NCBI RefSeq assembly: GCF_024746815.1
Contig: NZ_CP080525.1
Location: forward strand, 6,194,501-6,258,500
DNA: 64,000 nucleotides
From: Mesorhizobium sp. AR07
GTDB taxonomy: Bacteria; Pseudomonadota; Alphaproteobacteria; Rhizobiales; Rhizobiaceae
Reading direction: 5' to 3'
The notes under the pieces are model-generated. The model was not told the DNA's origin and did not search any database. It was given only the letters and a program-made list of their open reading frames with translations. Position 1 is the stretch's first letter; the number at the start of each line of letters is the position of its first letter. The position numbers and the translations under genes are program-made. Below, in pieces: positions 48,037 through 57,095 of this stretch.

Positions 48037-48907
48037 CGCCTCTCTGTCCCTTCCGGACCGACAACGGTTTCCGCTACTGCGCGCACTGCTGGCCGATCCG
48101 TTCACCTGCGTCGCGCTGATCCTTGTCACCGGCTTCCTCATCACCGCCGTCTTCGCGCCGTGGCTGGCACCCTATTCGCCGCTCAAGATCGATGTGCTGC
48201 ACAAATTGCAGCCGCCATCGGTCGAACACTGGTTCGGCACCGATCATCTCGGCCGCGATCTGCTGTCGCGCGTCATCTATGGCGCGCGCACGGCGCTGAC
48301 CATCGCCATCGTGTCGGTGGCGATCGCCGGCGCGATCGGCCTGTTGCTCGGGTTGATCGCCGGCTACGGGCCGCGCTGGCTCGACGCCATTCTGGTGCTG
48401 AGCTTCGACAGCCTGAATTCGCTGCCGATGATCATGTTCGCGCTCGCCATCATCACCGTGCTCGGCGCGGGCACTGGCACGCTGATCATCGTCATCGCCG
48501 CGACCTCGTTCCCGAGCTATGCCAGACTGATTAGGGCGCAGACGCTGGCGCTGAAGAACAGCGACTATATCCTCGCCGAGCGCCTGCTCGATGCCGGTGC
48601 GGCGCGCATCATCTTCATCCACCTCCTGCCCAATGTCGTCGGCCCGCTGATCATCCTTTTGTCGATGGACATTCCGGTCGTCATCATGGTCGAGGCGGGC
48701 TTGAGCTTCCTCGGTCTCGGCGTGCGGCCGCCGACGCCGTCCTGGGGCTCGATCCTCTATGACGGCTACACCAGCATCCGTTCCGCACCCTTCATGGTCA
48801 TCTTCGGCGGCCTGCCGCTGGTGCTCGCCACCCTCGGCTTCACCTTCCTCGGCGAAGGCCTGCGCGACTATCTCGACCCGCGCCTGCAATTGCGGAGGCC
48901 GGCATGA
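48020..48907 (+). CDS. ABC transporter permease, DppC type (methylated-amine locus)
   Basis: 295 residues. The periplasmic DppC signature is VEHWFGTDHLGRDLLSRVIYGARTAL, and the EAA-like loop is ERLLDAGAARIIFIHLLPNVVGPLI. Its start lies inside the DppB-type gene and its end overlaps the next ATPase start by four bases, so the set is translationally coupled. Confidence 0.9.
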   Translation: MSSVADASLSLPDRQRFPLLRALLADPFTCVALILVTGFLITAVFAPWLAPYSPLKIDVLHKLQPPSVEHWFGTDHLGRDLLSRVIYGARTALTIAIVSVAIAGAIGLLLGLIAGYGPRWLDAILVLSFDSLNSLPMIMFALAIITVLGAGTGTLIIVIAATSFPSYARLIRAQTLALKNSDYILAERLLDAGAARIIFIHLLPNVVGPLIILLSMDIPVVIMVEAGLSFLGLGVRPPTPSWGSILYDGYTSIRSAPFMVIFGGLPLVLATLGFTFLGEGLRDYLDPRLQLRRPA

Positions 48908-49869
48908 GCGGTTCGCTCGCCGCTAGCGACCTCAGCGTCCGCTACGAGACGCCGCATGGCAGCGTGCACGCTCTGCGCCATGTCGACATCGAGGCACATC
49001 CCGGCGAGGTCATCGGCATTGTCGGCGAAAGCGGCTGCGGCAAGTCCACGCTGGTCACTGCTCTGGCAAACCTGCTGCCGGCCAACGCCCGCGTCGACGG
49101 GTCGATCAGTTACAACGGCGTCGACCTGGCCAAGCTCGACGCGCACCGCCAGCGCCTGTTGCGCGGCGACGAAATCGCGCTGGTCAGCCAGGATCCGATG
49201 ACCGCCTTCAACCCGGTGCTGACCATCGGCGACCAGCTCGTCGACTTCCAGCATCACCGCAAGGATCTCGGCCGCGCGCAGAAACGGGCGCGCATCGCCG
49301 CCATGCTCGGCCGCGTCGGCATCGCGGACGCCGAGCGGCGGATGGACAACTATCCGCATGAACTGTCCGGCGGCATGCGCCAGCGGGTGGCGATTGCCGC
49401 CGCCCTGCTGACCGATCCCGGCCTTCTTATCGCCGACGAGCCGACGACGGCGCTCGATGTCACCATGGAGGCGCAGATCATCCATCTGCTGCGTGAACTC
49501 AGGCGCGAATACAACGGCATCATCATCGTCGTCTCGCACCATCTCGGCGTCATCGCCGAGCTCTGCGACCGCGTCTATGTCATGTATGCCGGCGAGGTGG
49601 TCGAGGGCGGCGAGGTCGACGCGATCTTCCACGACGCCAGGCATCCCTATACGCAAGCGCTGCTCGCCTGCGACCCGGCCCGCTTTCACGAAAGGCTGGA
49701 CAGGCTGCCGACCATTCCCGGTTCGCTGCCCAACCTGACCCAGCCGCCGTCCGGATGCGTCTACGCGCCGCGCTGCGACCGCACCTTCGCGCCATGCGGC
49801 TCAGTCGCGCCGCCATTGGTGAAACTGCCCGCCTCGCATATGGCGCGCTGCCATGCGGTGACGCCATGA
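48904..49869 (+). CDS. ABC transporter ATPase, DppD type
   Basis: 321 residues with Walker [10 protein letters not shown], signature [15 protein letters not shown] and Walker [13 protein letters not shown]. The C-terminal oligopeptide-transporter extension has the Cys pattern [14 protein letters not shown], which may hold an iron-sulfur or metal site as in other DppD proteins. It pairs with the DppF-type ATPase that follows. Confidence 0.9.
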   Translation: MSGSLAASDLSVRYETPHGSVHALRHVDIEAHPGEVIGIVGESGCGKSTLVTALANLLPANARVDGSISYNGVDLAKLDAHRQRLLRGDEIALVSQDPMTAFNPVLTIGDQLVDFQHHRKDLGRAQKRARIAAMLGRVGIADAERRMDNYPHELSGGMRQRVAIAAALLTDPGLLIADEPTTALDVTMEAQIIHLLRELRREYNGIIIVVSHHLGVIAELCDRVYVMYAGEVVEGGEVDAIFHDARHPYTQALLACDPARFHERLDRLPTIPGSLPNLTQPPSGCVYAPRCDRTFAPCGSVAPPLVKLPASHMARCHAVTP

Positions 49870-50894
49870 GCCCACTGCTCGCCATCGACGACCTGTCGGT
49901 GACCTTCTCACGCAAGGGCCTGCTTAGCCGGCTTATCAACCCGTTCCCGCTGCCGAGCTTCAACGTCATCGATGGCGTGACGCTGTCGCTGATGCCGGGC
50001 GAGACGCTTGGCCTGGTCGGCGAATCCGGTTCCGGCAAGACCACGCTTGCCCGCACTATCCTTGGCCTGGTGCGCGCGGCGGCCGGCCGCATCGTCTTCG
50101 AGGGCAGGGATGTGCGGACGCCGGCCGATTTCCGCGCCATGCGCCGACGCTCGGCAATGATGTTCCAGGACCCGGTGGCCTCGCTCAGCCCGCGCCTGCG
50201 CATCGGCACGCTGCTGACAGAACCGCAGATCATCCAGGGGCTGCCGATGCCGGATCGCCGCGCCGCGGCAAAAGCGCTGCTGGCGCTGGTCGGACTGCCG
50301 GCCTCCTTCGTCGACCGCTTCCCGCACGAACTGTCGGGCGGGCAGGCGCGCCGGGTTGGTGTTGCGCGGGCGCTGGCGATGAAGCCGCATCTGCTGCTCG
50401 CCGACGAGCCGACCGCCGGCCTCGATGTGTCGGTGCAGGGCGACGTGCTCAATCTGATCGGCGAATTGAAACGCGAACTCGGCTTCGCCGCCATGATCGT
50501 CACCCACAATCTGGCAATGATCCGCCATGTCAGCGATCGGCTCGCCATCATGTATCTCGGCCGGCTGGTCGAGACCGGACCGACGCAGGAGGTGTTTTCG
50601 GCGCCGATGCATCCCTACACCGCGACGCTGATCCAGTCCGAGCCGATACCCGACCCGCGCCGGCGCAGCCAGAACCCTGCCGTCAGCGGCGAGATTCCAA
50701 GTGTGTTCCGCCGCCCATCGGGCTGCGAGTTCCACACACGCTGCCCGATCGCGCGCGATCGTTGCAAGACCGATGCACCGACCTACCGACCGATGGGCAC
50801 TGATCGGATGGTGCGCTGCCATTTCCCGCTGGTATCCGGCGGGCAAGAACGGGAAGCCTTCTCACGCGCTTCCGCAAACCAAAGGGGAAACTGA
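49866..50894 (+). CDS. ABC transporter ATPase, DppF type
   Basis: 342 residues from the ATG at 49866, overlapping the DppD-type stop (ATGA); an earlier in-frame Met is within that gene. Walker A GESGSGKTT, signature LSGGQARRVGVARAL and Walker B LLLADEPTAGLD are intact. The C-terminus carries CEFHTRCPIARDRC. It is the second ATPase of the importer. Confidence 0.9.
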   Translation: MSPLLAIDDLSVTFSRKGLLSRLINPFPLPSFNVIDGVTLSLMPGETLGLVGESGSGKTTLARTILGLVRAAAGRIVFEGRDVRTPADFRAMRRRSAMMFQDPVASLSPRLRIGTLLTEPQIIQGLPMPDRRAAAKALLALVGLPASFVDRFPHELSGGQARRVGVARALAMKPHLLLADEPTAGLDVSVQGDVLNLIGELKRELGFAAMIVTHNLAMIRHVSDRLAIMYLGRLVETGPTQEVFSAPMHPYTATLIQSEPIPDPRRRSQNPAVSGEIPSVFRRPSGCEFHTRCPIARDRCKTDAPTYRPMGTDRMVRCHFPLVSGGQEREAFSRASANQRGN

Positions 50895-50895
50895 C

Positions 50896-52458
50896 ATGAC
50901 GCAATGGAACATGGACAGACGTGCATTCCTGAAAGCGGCCGGCGTGCTGGGCGCCGGCCTCGCGATGAAACCGGGTTTCGCCTGGTCGGCCGTCGGCGAC
51001 ACGTTGCGCATCCGCATGGAAGGTGATCTTCAGACCCTCGATCCTGCCTTCATGAACGGCGGCATCGAGGATGTCATCATGCGCGGCATCTATGTCACGC
51101 TGAACCATTTCGGCGACATCCAGAAAGGGTCGCCGTGGGCGCCCTGGGGCGCCGAAAAGCTCGAACAGAAAGACCCGAAAACCATCGCCTTCACCTTGAT
51201 CGATGGGCTGAAATGGTCTGGCGGTTTTGGCGCGGTCACCGCCGACGACGTAAAATTCTCGTTCGAGCGCATCGCCGACAAGGCTCTGTCGTCGCCCTGG
51301 GCCTATCAGTTCGAGAAGCTCGACCGTGTCGAGGTCGTTGATGGCAGATCCGGCATCATCCACCTGAAAGAACCCTACCAGCCGATCTTCGTCACCAGCC
51401 TACCTTACTATGGCGGCCACATCATCAGCCGCGCCGGCACCGAAAAAGCCGGCGGCAAATTCACCACCGAACCGCCGGCGACATGCGGTCCCTATCTCTT
51501 TACCGACTGGAAGCAGAAGCAGAAGGTGACGCTGACCGCCAATCCAGACTGGCCGGGACCGAAGCCGGATTTCGGCAAGGTCGAGATCTATGTCGTCGCC
51601 GACGATCAGGCAGCGCAACTGGCCTATGAGGCCGACGCCTTTGACTACACCAAGATCGCCATTTCGGCGACCAAGGCGGTCAAGGCCAAGCCGCCCGCCG
51701 ACACAACCCTGATAGAGGCGCAGTCGACCCGTTACGTCTGGCTGACCATCAACATGCTGAGCCCGCGCCTCAAGGACCTCAAGGTCCGCCAGGCCGTGCA
51801 GTATGGCGTCGATGTCGGGCAGATCCTGACCGGCGTCTATGACGATCTCACCAAGCGTTCCACGGGCGTCGTCCAGCCGGGGACCAAATTCGCGCGCGCC
51901 AGCAATCTGATCGCCGCACCTGATTATGAGAAGTCCGCTGCGCTGCTCACCGAGGCCGGCGTCAGCGACCTGTCGCTGACCTTGACGGTGATGAACGATT
52001 CCATCCGCAGCGCGACCGCCCAGATCATCCAGGCCAGCCTCGAACAGGCCGGTATCAAGGTCGACATCCAGCCCTATGACGAGGCGGCGTTCTGGGGCGT
52101 CGGCGACAAGACGCAAGGCGACGGCTACAAGAACATCGATCTGGCGCTGATGGATTTCGCCGGCGGCATCGACCCTTCCGAAAATCTGGTCTGGTTCCGC
52201 CCCGACCAGATCGGCGCCTACAACTGGTCCGGCTTCGACAGCCCCGAGTTCGAGACCAGCTATCAGCAATTGGTGGCGGAAAGCGACGAGGCCAAGCGCA
52301 TCGCATTGTCTAACCGCATGGAGGACCTGATGGAGCAATCCGGCGGTTTCGTCTTCATCTGCCACCAGCCGCTGGTCGTCATCCACAAGGCTGGTTTCGA
52401 GCCGGTCATCTATCCCGACGGCCATCCCAATCCGGTCTTGTTCAAGAAGAAGGCGTGA
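50896..52458 (+). CDS. periplasmic binding protein of the SBP_bac_5 family, Tat-type signal
   Basis: 520 residues from the ATG at 50896, directly after the DppF-type stop. The N-terminus DRRAFLKAAGVLGAGLAM is a twin-arginine (RRxFLK) signal, suggesting export in folded form. The mature part has TLRIRMEGDLQTLDPAFMNGG and LKDLKVRQAVQYGVDVGQIL, as in dipeptide/nickel-type binding proteins. It determines the importer substrate; hydrolase and demethylase neighbours suggest an N-methylated amide or peptide-like compound. Confidence 0.88.
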   Translation: MTQWNMDRRAFLKAAGVLGAGLAMKPGFAWSAVGDTLRIRMEGDLQTLDPAFMNGGIEDVIMRGIYVTLNHFGDIQKGSPWAPWGAEKLEQKDPKTIAFTLIDGLKWSGGFGAVTADDVKFSFERIADKALSSPWAYQFEKLDRVEVVDGRSGIIHLKEPYQPIFVTSLPYYGGHIISRAGTEKAGGKFTTEPPATCGPYLFTDWKQKQKVTLTANPDWPGPKPDFGKVEIYVVADDQAAQLAYEADAFDYTKIAISATKAVKAKPPADTTLIEAQSTRYVWLTINMLSPRLKDLKVRQAVQYGVDVGQILTGVYDDLTKRSTGVVQPGTKFARASNLIAAPDYEKSAALLTEAGVSDLSLTLTVMNDSIRSATAQIIQASLEQAGIKVDIQPYDEAAFWGVGDKTQGDGYKNIDLALMDFAGGIDPSENLVWFRPDQIGAYNWSGFDSPEFETSYQQLVAESDEAKRIALSNRMEDLMEQSGGFVFICHQPLVVIHKAGFEPVIYPDGHPNPVLFKKKA

Positions 52459-52502
52459 CCACTTCCGTGGACAGGAGACATGTGATCATTTAGCTGGGCT
52501 CG

Positions 52503-53183
52503 ATGACGGACAGAGAACCAGCACCTGAAAAACGCAAGCGCGGCGCCAAGAAATCGCCGCCGCGCTTCAGCCGTGAACAGGCGGATGTACGCCGTTCGAT
52601 GCTGATCGAGGCGGCGACGCGATGCCTGTCGGTCGGCGGCATCGGTGCCTTCACCATCGATCGCATCTGCAAGGAGGCCGGCGTCTCGCGCGGCCTCATC
52701 AACCATCACTTCGAAGGCCTCGATGGCTTGCTGGTCGAGGTCTACAAATCCTCGCTCTATGCCAGCGTCAACAACCAGATCGCCGAGGCCAAGCGGCGCC
52801 GCGCGGAGACGTCCGATTGGTCGCCGCAGGCAGCACTCGCTGCCTTGGTGCACTCCAATTTTTCGCCCGATTATTTCAGCCGCGACAATCTGCTGATCTG
52901 GCTGTCGCTGTGGGGCGAGATCGCCGTCAACCCGCGCCTCAAGGCGGCGCACCGCGAACTCTATGACGCCTATCGGGCGGAACTCGCCGAGGACATCGCC
53001 GCGGTCGCCGTGCCGCGTGGCAGGCAAGTCGATGCCCCGACGCTGGCGCGCAATTTCATCGCTTTGGTCGACGGGCTCTGGCTCGAATGGTGCCTCGACG
53101 AAAGCGTGGTGACGCCGCAGGCCGCCGAAGCCGCCGGCTTCGAGATGCTTGAGGCGCAAGTCGGGCCGTTGCGAGAAAGCTAG
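52503..53183 (+). CDS. BetI-like TetR-family regulator
   Basis: 226 residues. A basic N-terminal extension precedes the helix-turn-helix GIGAFTIDRICKEAGVSRGLINHHFEGLDGLLVEVY. The C-terminal domain ends with ALVDGLWLEWCLD, close to BetI, the choline-responsive repressor. It lies 44 bases after the binding-protein gene with no terminator between, so it is probably under the 45004-45045 operator. Its last four bases overlap the convergent mttB-family stop. The ligand may be a quaternary amine. Confidence 0.86.
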   Translation: MTDREPAPEKRKRGAKKSPPRFSREQADVRRSMLIEAATRCLSVGGIGAFTIDRICKEAGVSRGLINHHFEGLDGLLVEVYKSSLYASVNNQIAEAKRRRAETSDWSPQAALAALVHSNFSPDYFSRDNLLIWLSLWGEIAVNPRLKAAHRELYDAYRAELAEDIAAVAVPRGRQVDAPTLARNFIALVDGLWLEWCLDESVVTPQAAEAAGFEMLEAQVGPLRES

Positions 53184-54718
53184 TTCAGCGGCGAACCGCC
53201 CTCGCGCTTGCGGCGTTCCATGTAATCGCGCAGCGCTTCGTCGATGCCGGGATCGATCGGCGGTTGTTCGTATTCGGCGACCATGCGCTTCCACACGACA
53301 TTGGCGCGCTCGCGCGCCGTCACCTGGCCGCGCTCCATCCAGGTGTCGTAATTATCCCAGTTGGAGACCAGCGGCGAATAGAAGGCCCGCTCGTAGCGCT
53401 GCATGGTGTGCGCCGCGCCGAAGAAGTGCCCGGCCGGGCCGACCTCGCGCACCGCCTCCAGCGCCAGCGTGTCGATGTCGACCACCGGCGGGTCGAAATA
53501 GGCGCACATCATCTGCAGCATTTCGGCATCGATGACCAGTTTCTCGAATGATGCGGTCAGCCCGCCGCCGAGCCATCCGGCGGCATGCAGCACCAGATTG
53601 GCGCCGCCCATCAGGCAACCCCACAACGACATGGCGCTCTCATAGGCCGCCTGCGCGTCGACCGAATTGGCGGCGGTGACATTGCTGGAGCGGAACGGCA
53701 CCCCGATCAACCGGCACAGCTGGCCGGTGATCTGCGCGGCCTGCGTATATTCGGGCGTGCCGAAGGCCGGCGCCCCGGTCTTCATGTCGACATTGGAGGT
53801 GAAGCCGCCATACATCACCGGCACCCCGGGTCGCACGATCTGGGTCAGCACGATGCCGGCCAGCGCCTCGGCATGCTGCTGCGACAGCGCGCCGGCAAGC
53901 GTCACCGGGCTCATTGCGCCGGCCAGCGTGAAGGGCGTGATGACATTGACCTGGCCATGCTCGGCCAGCGCGATCAACCCTTCGGCCATCGGTTCGTCGA
54001 GCTGCAGCGGCGAGTTGGTGTTGATGATGCCTGTGAAGACCGGCATCTCCTGCACCAGCTTCTCGCGCGTCGTGCCCAGCGAAATCGCCACCATCTCCAG
54101 CGCGTCGACGGCGCGCCCGCGGCCGAGCGCCTGCGGCTGCCAGTTCTTGTCGAGCAAAGTGATCTCGGCATAGTAGAGGTCGAGATGGCGCGTGTTCTGG
54201 TGCAGGTCGAGCGGCTCGAACGGCCCGCCGCCTTCCTGATGCAGCACGTTGAACGACTGGATCAGTTTCAAATAGTCGCACATCTCGGCATAGGTGCCGG
54301 GACGGCGTCCGCGATCATTGTCCATGACATAGGCCGGCCCGCCGACCGACGACAGGATGCAGTGCCGCCCGCCGACCTTGACGTTCTTAGCCGGATTGCG
54401 AGCCCGCAATTCGAACGACGATGGCGCCATGGCGACGCGCTCCATGACCATGGCGCGGTCGAAGCGCACCCGCATCTCGCCTTCGTCAACGTCACAGCCC
54501 GCGGCGCGATAGAATTGCCGCGCCTGCGGCTGCAGCACGCGCATGCCGATCTCCTCGAGGATGGTCAGGCCCATCTCGTGGATCGTCCGCACCTGGTCGG
54601 CCGACAGGATTTCGATCGGCGCATAGGGCCGCGTCAGCTGCTGCCACGGCCGCTGTTCTATGCCGCCGATCTCGCGCTGCGGGCGGCCGGGTCTGCGACG
54701 TGCGGTGATGCGCTCCAT
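53180..54718 (-). CDS. non-pyrrolysine MttB-family (trimethylamine methyltransferase-like) protein
   Basis: 512 residues, usual length for COG5598. There is no in-frame TAG, so it belongs to the non-Pyl branch, which includes glycine betaine and proline betaine:corrinoid methyltransferases. Typical blocks are RTIHEMGLTILEEIGMRVL, TGIINTNSPLQLDEPM, FTLAGAMSPVTLAGALSQQHAEALAG and SSNVTAANSVDAQAAYES. It should pull one methyl group off a quaternary amine. No corrinoid protein or its reactivase is in the window. It follows the flavoprotein gene after 93 bases on the same strand. Confidence 0.88.
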   Translation of the reverse strand: MERITARRRPGRPQREIGGIEQRPWQQLTRPYAPIEILSADQVRTIHEMGLTILEEIGMRVLQPQARQFYRAAGCDVDEGEMRVRFDRAMVMERVAMAPSSFELRARNPAKNVKVGGRHCILSSVGGPAYVMDNDRGRRPGTYAEMCDYLKLIQSFNVLHQEGGGPFEPLDLHQNTRHLDLYYAEITLLDKNWQPQALGRGRAVDALEMVAISLGTTREKLVQEMPVFTGIINTNSPLQLDEPMAEGLIALAEHGQVNVITPFTLAGAMSPVTLAGALSQQHAEALAGIVLTQIVRPGVPVMYGGFTSNVDMKTGAPAFGTPEYTQAAQITGQLCRLIGVPFRSSNVTAANSVDAQAAYESAMSLWGCLMGGANLVLHAAGWLGGGLTASFEKLVIDAEMLQMMCAYFDPPVVDIDTLALEAVREVGPAGHFFGAAHTMQRYERAFYSPLVSNWDNYDTWMERGQVTARERANVVWKRMVAEYEQPPIDPGIDEALRDYMERRKREGGSPLN

Positions 54719-54742
54719 GGCTTTCTAGAACTCCTTTTTGAC

Positions 54743-54810
54743 GCAATTCCCTAGGGAAAGCGCTACGCGGTTTTCCCGGGAAAACCGCTTCACACTTTTC
54801 CTGGAATTGC
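54743..54810. repeat. nested palindromic intergenic repeat
   Basis: Outer arms GCAATTCC (54743-54750) and GGAATTGC (54803-54810) enclose GGAAA/TTTCC and a perfect 22-bp inner palindrome from 54767 to 54788 (GCGGTTTTCCC / GGGAAAACCGC). The text resembles a repeat seen in many rhizobial intergenic regions. It lies between two cotranscribed genes and could form an RNA-stabilising hairpin. Confidence 0.65.
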
Positions 54811-54811
54811 T

Positions 54812-56914
54812 CTATTCGGCCGCCGTCCGCATGTCGAAATCCGCCACTTGATCGACAATCGGCGTGTCGCGGCGGTAGGGCTGCCAGCGGATTTTTGCGC
54901 CGATCTCCTGAGCAAGCTTGTGGCCGCTATGCACCGCATGGGCGATGGCTCCCGGCGCCAGCGTGTCGCCGATACGATCGACGCCGCGGATGCCGGCGGC
55001 CGCAAGCTCGCTCGCCCGCTCCGTCAGCGTCTCGAACAGCTCGCCCCGCGGTAATCTCAGCCCGACGATCAGCACCGAGCGGCAGGCCACGCGGGTTTCC
55101 TCGCCGGTGAACAGATGCGCGAGCGTCGCCGTCTCGCCGTCGAAGGATTTGAGCAGATGCAGCGTCGTTACCGGCACCTTGCGCCGCGCCAGCGCGCGAT
55201 GCACCAGCGGCAGCTCGTTGGTCATGATCGTCCAGGCGGACGCCTGGCCCGCCGGGGTCACATAGCTGACCGGGATGCCGTGCGCGGCCAGATGCTCGGT
55301 GAGAACGCCGCCCATATAGTAGTTGTCGAAATCGAAGACGAGGGTCGGTCCTTGCGGAAGCCGGCCACCGGCGATGTCGTCTGGAGTGAAGACATTGGGA
55401 TGGTCGAGCCGCCCGACCGGAATCTCCAGCGAGGAATAGAGCATATCAGTCCAGCGCGCGCCGGTCGCCAGCACGACGCGATCCGGCGCCAGGTCGATGA
55501 TCTCGTCAGCGCCCAAAACACTCTCGGGATAGAGCGTGACGTTGCTCATCTCGTTGAGGCGCCCGAGGCGGTAGTCGACGACGCGGTTCCAGGCCGAGAG
55601 GCCGGGCAACGTCTTCTCGAAGGTCAGCCGCCCGCCGAAGGTCCGGCTGCTGTCGGCGAGCGTCACTTCATGGCCGCGACGGCCAAGCGTCAGCGCGCAT
55701 TCCAGCCCGGCCGGTCCGCCGCCGACGACCAGGATCCGCTCCGGATTGTCGGTGCGCTCGACACGTTCGGGGTGCCAGCCGCGCCGCCATTCCTCGCCGG
55801 CGGTCGGGTTCTGGGTGCAACGCACCGGCACGCCATCATGCCAGCTCGAAATGCAGATGTTGCAGCCGATGCATTCGCGGATTTCAGCCTCGCGGCCCTC
55901 GCGGATCTTGTTCGGCAGGAAGGGGTCGGCGATCGAAGGCCGCGCGCCGCCGATGAAGTCCAGCACGCCCTGCCGGATCTGCGAGACCATGGTGTCGGGC
56001 GAGGTGAAGCGCCCGACACCGACCACTGGCTTTCTCGTCAGCGATTTGACGAAATCGATCACCGGCTCGTGGCTGCCTTCGCCGCTGAAGCGCGACGCCG
56101 AGCAGTCGGTCGGACTGGAATCCATCTTGACGTCGAACAGGTCCGGCAGGTCCGCGAGCAGCTCGACCAGTTCGTGCGCCTCGGAGGGCTGATTGCGGCC
56201 GGGCCGGCCGCGCAGTTCCTCGAGACTGACCCGCAGGGCGACGCCGCAATCCTTGCCGACGGCATCCTTGGTGACCTCGATCATCTCGCGCACGAAGCGC
56301 ACCCGGTTTTCGATCGGCCCGCCATAACAGTCGGAGCGATGGTTGTATTCGGGCAGCAGGAACTCGTAGCCGAGATAACCCATGCCGGCATAGACGTAGA
56401 CGATGTCGAAGCCGGCCGTGCGCGCCTTGCGCGCCGCTTCGGTCTGGCATCTTAGGACGTCGCGTATATCGGCCTTGTCCATGGTCTTTGGCCGCAAATT
56501 GCCCATGAAGCCGACATGGGTGGCCATCCACGGAATTCCCGACGGCGACAGCGGCGGCAGGCGGCTTGTCCGGTTCATCACCGATGCGCCGCCATGCCAC
56601 AATTCCACGCCGGCAAGCGCGCCATGGCGATGCACCGCCTCCGTCATCAGCGCATGCGCGCGGATATCGTTGTCGTCCCACATCGTGGCGAAAGGCAGCG
56701 GCGTGTCGTCCGAGCTGGGGTCGATCGAACAGGCCCCGGTGCAGATCACCCCCCAGCCGCCCTCGGCCTTGGCTTCGCGAAAGGCTGCGCGCACCCTGGG
56801 CAATGCGTTGGTCATGCCGCTTGCGTGCGGCACTTGATAGAAGCGGTTCGGCGCGGTGACCGGCCCGATCCGCATCGGCTCGAACAGGATTTCGTAGCGA
56901 GGATTGCAGGTCAT
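54812..56914 (-). CDS. trimethylamine-dehydrogenase-like flavoprotein, probable N-demethylase
   Basis: 700 residues from the ATG at 56914. Order of domains: FMN-binding TIM barrel (1-~335; VTAPNRFYQVPHASG, LPEYNHRSDCYGGPIENR), 4Fe-4S site CIGCNICISSWHDGVPVRC, then an FAD/NAD-type domain (ILVVGGGPAGLECALTLGRRG). This matches trimethylamine/dimethylamine dehydrogenases and N-methylproline demethylase. Odd: the Cys that links FMN covalently in trimethylamine dehydrogenase (PHCIG) is Ala here (PHASG), so FMN must be bound non-covalently. Its operator lies 11 bases upstream, and mttB follows. Confidence 0.88.
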   Translation of the reverse strand: MTCNPRYEILFEPMRIGPVTAPNRFYQVPHASGMTNALPRVRAAFREAKAEGGWGVICTGACSIDPSSDDTPLPFATMWDDNDIRAHALMTEAVHRHGALAGVELWHGGASVMNRTSRLPPLSPSGIPWMATHVGFMGNLRPKTMDKADIRDVLRCQTEAARKARTAGFDIVYVYAGMGYLGYEFLLPEYNHRSDCYGGPIENRVRFVREMIEVTKDAVGKDCGVALRVSLEELRGRPGRNQPSEAHELVELLADLPDLFDVKMDSSPTDCSASRFSGEGSHEPVIDFVKSLTRKPVVGVGRFTSPDTMVSQIRQGVLDFIGGARPSIADPFLPNKIREGREAEIRECIGCNICISSWHDGVPVRCTQNPTAGEEWRRGWHPERVERTDNPERILVVGGGPAGLECALTLGRRGHEVTLADSSRTFGGRLTFEKTLPGLSAWNRVVDYRLGRLNEMSNVTLYPESVLGADEIIDLAPDRVVLATGARWTDMLYSSLEIPVGRLDHPNVFTPDDIAGGRLPQGPTLVFDFDNYYMGGVLTEHLAAHGIPVSYVTPAGQASAWTIMTNELPLVHRALARRKVPVTTLHLLKSFDGETATLAHLFTGEETRVACRSVLIVGLRLPRGELFETLTERASELAAAGIRGVDRIGDTLAPGAIAHAVHSGHKLAQEIGAKIRWQPYRRDTPIVDQVADFDMRTAAE

Positions 56915-56925
56915 CGGAGCTTCAT

Positions 56926-56963
56926 GAATATGCTTGTTGAACGATCGTACAACAAGCATATTC
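56926..56963. promoter_or_regulatory. 38-bp palindromic operator, site 2 of the methylated-amine regulon
   Basis: Perfect 14-bp arms GAATATGCTTGTTG and CAACAAGCATATTC flank AACGATCGTA, a near-symmetric core. Compared with 45004-45045 the inner CTTGTTG-(A/T)ACGA(A/T)CGT(A/T)-CAACAAG is shared while outer arm sequences differ. It ends 11 bases before the start codon of the flavoprotein gene, the same placement as site 1. Confidence 0.75.
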
Positions 56964-57002
56964 GCACGTCGGCCCCTGCGCAATGGGCAGGGAGGCAAAC
57001 AA

Positions 57003-57036
57003 CAAAAAATCCATCCCGGCTTTCGCAGGGATGGAT
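57003..57036 (-). terminator. intrinsic terminator after the APC permease gene
   Basis: On the minus strand a perfect 9-bp stem ATCCATCCC / GGGATGGAT with a 10-base loop runs straight into TTTTTTG. A second stem (57060-57083, ACTGGGCGC / GCGCCCAGT) lies between it and the permease stop. This ends the permease transcript before the operator that starts the flavoprotein-mttB unit. Confidence 0.87.
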
Positions 57037-57095
57037 CTGAGGTCAATGAGAGGATACGGACTGGGCGCCCTTAAGCGCCCAGTCAACGGCGGACG

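Noticed and set aside
53180-54718. Possible pyrrolysine (in-frame TAG) in the MttB gene
   Set aside because: The frame is uninterrupted over the full family length and no Pyl genes are present, so it is the non-Pyl branch.
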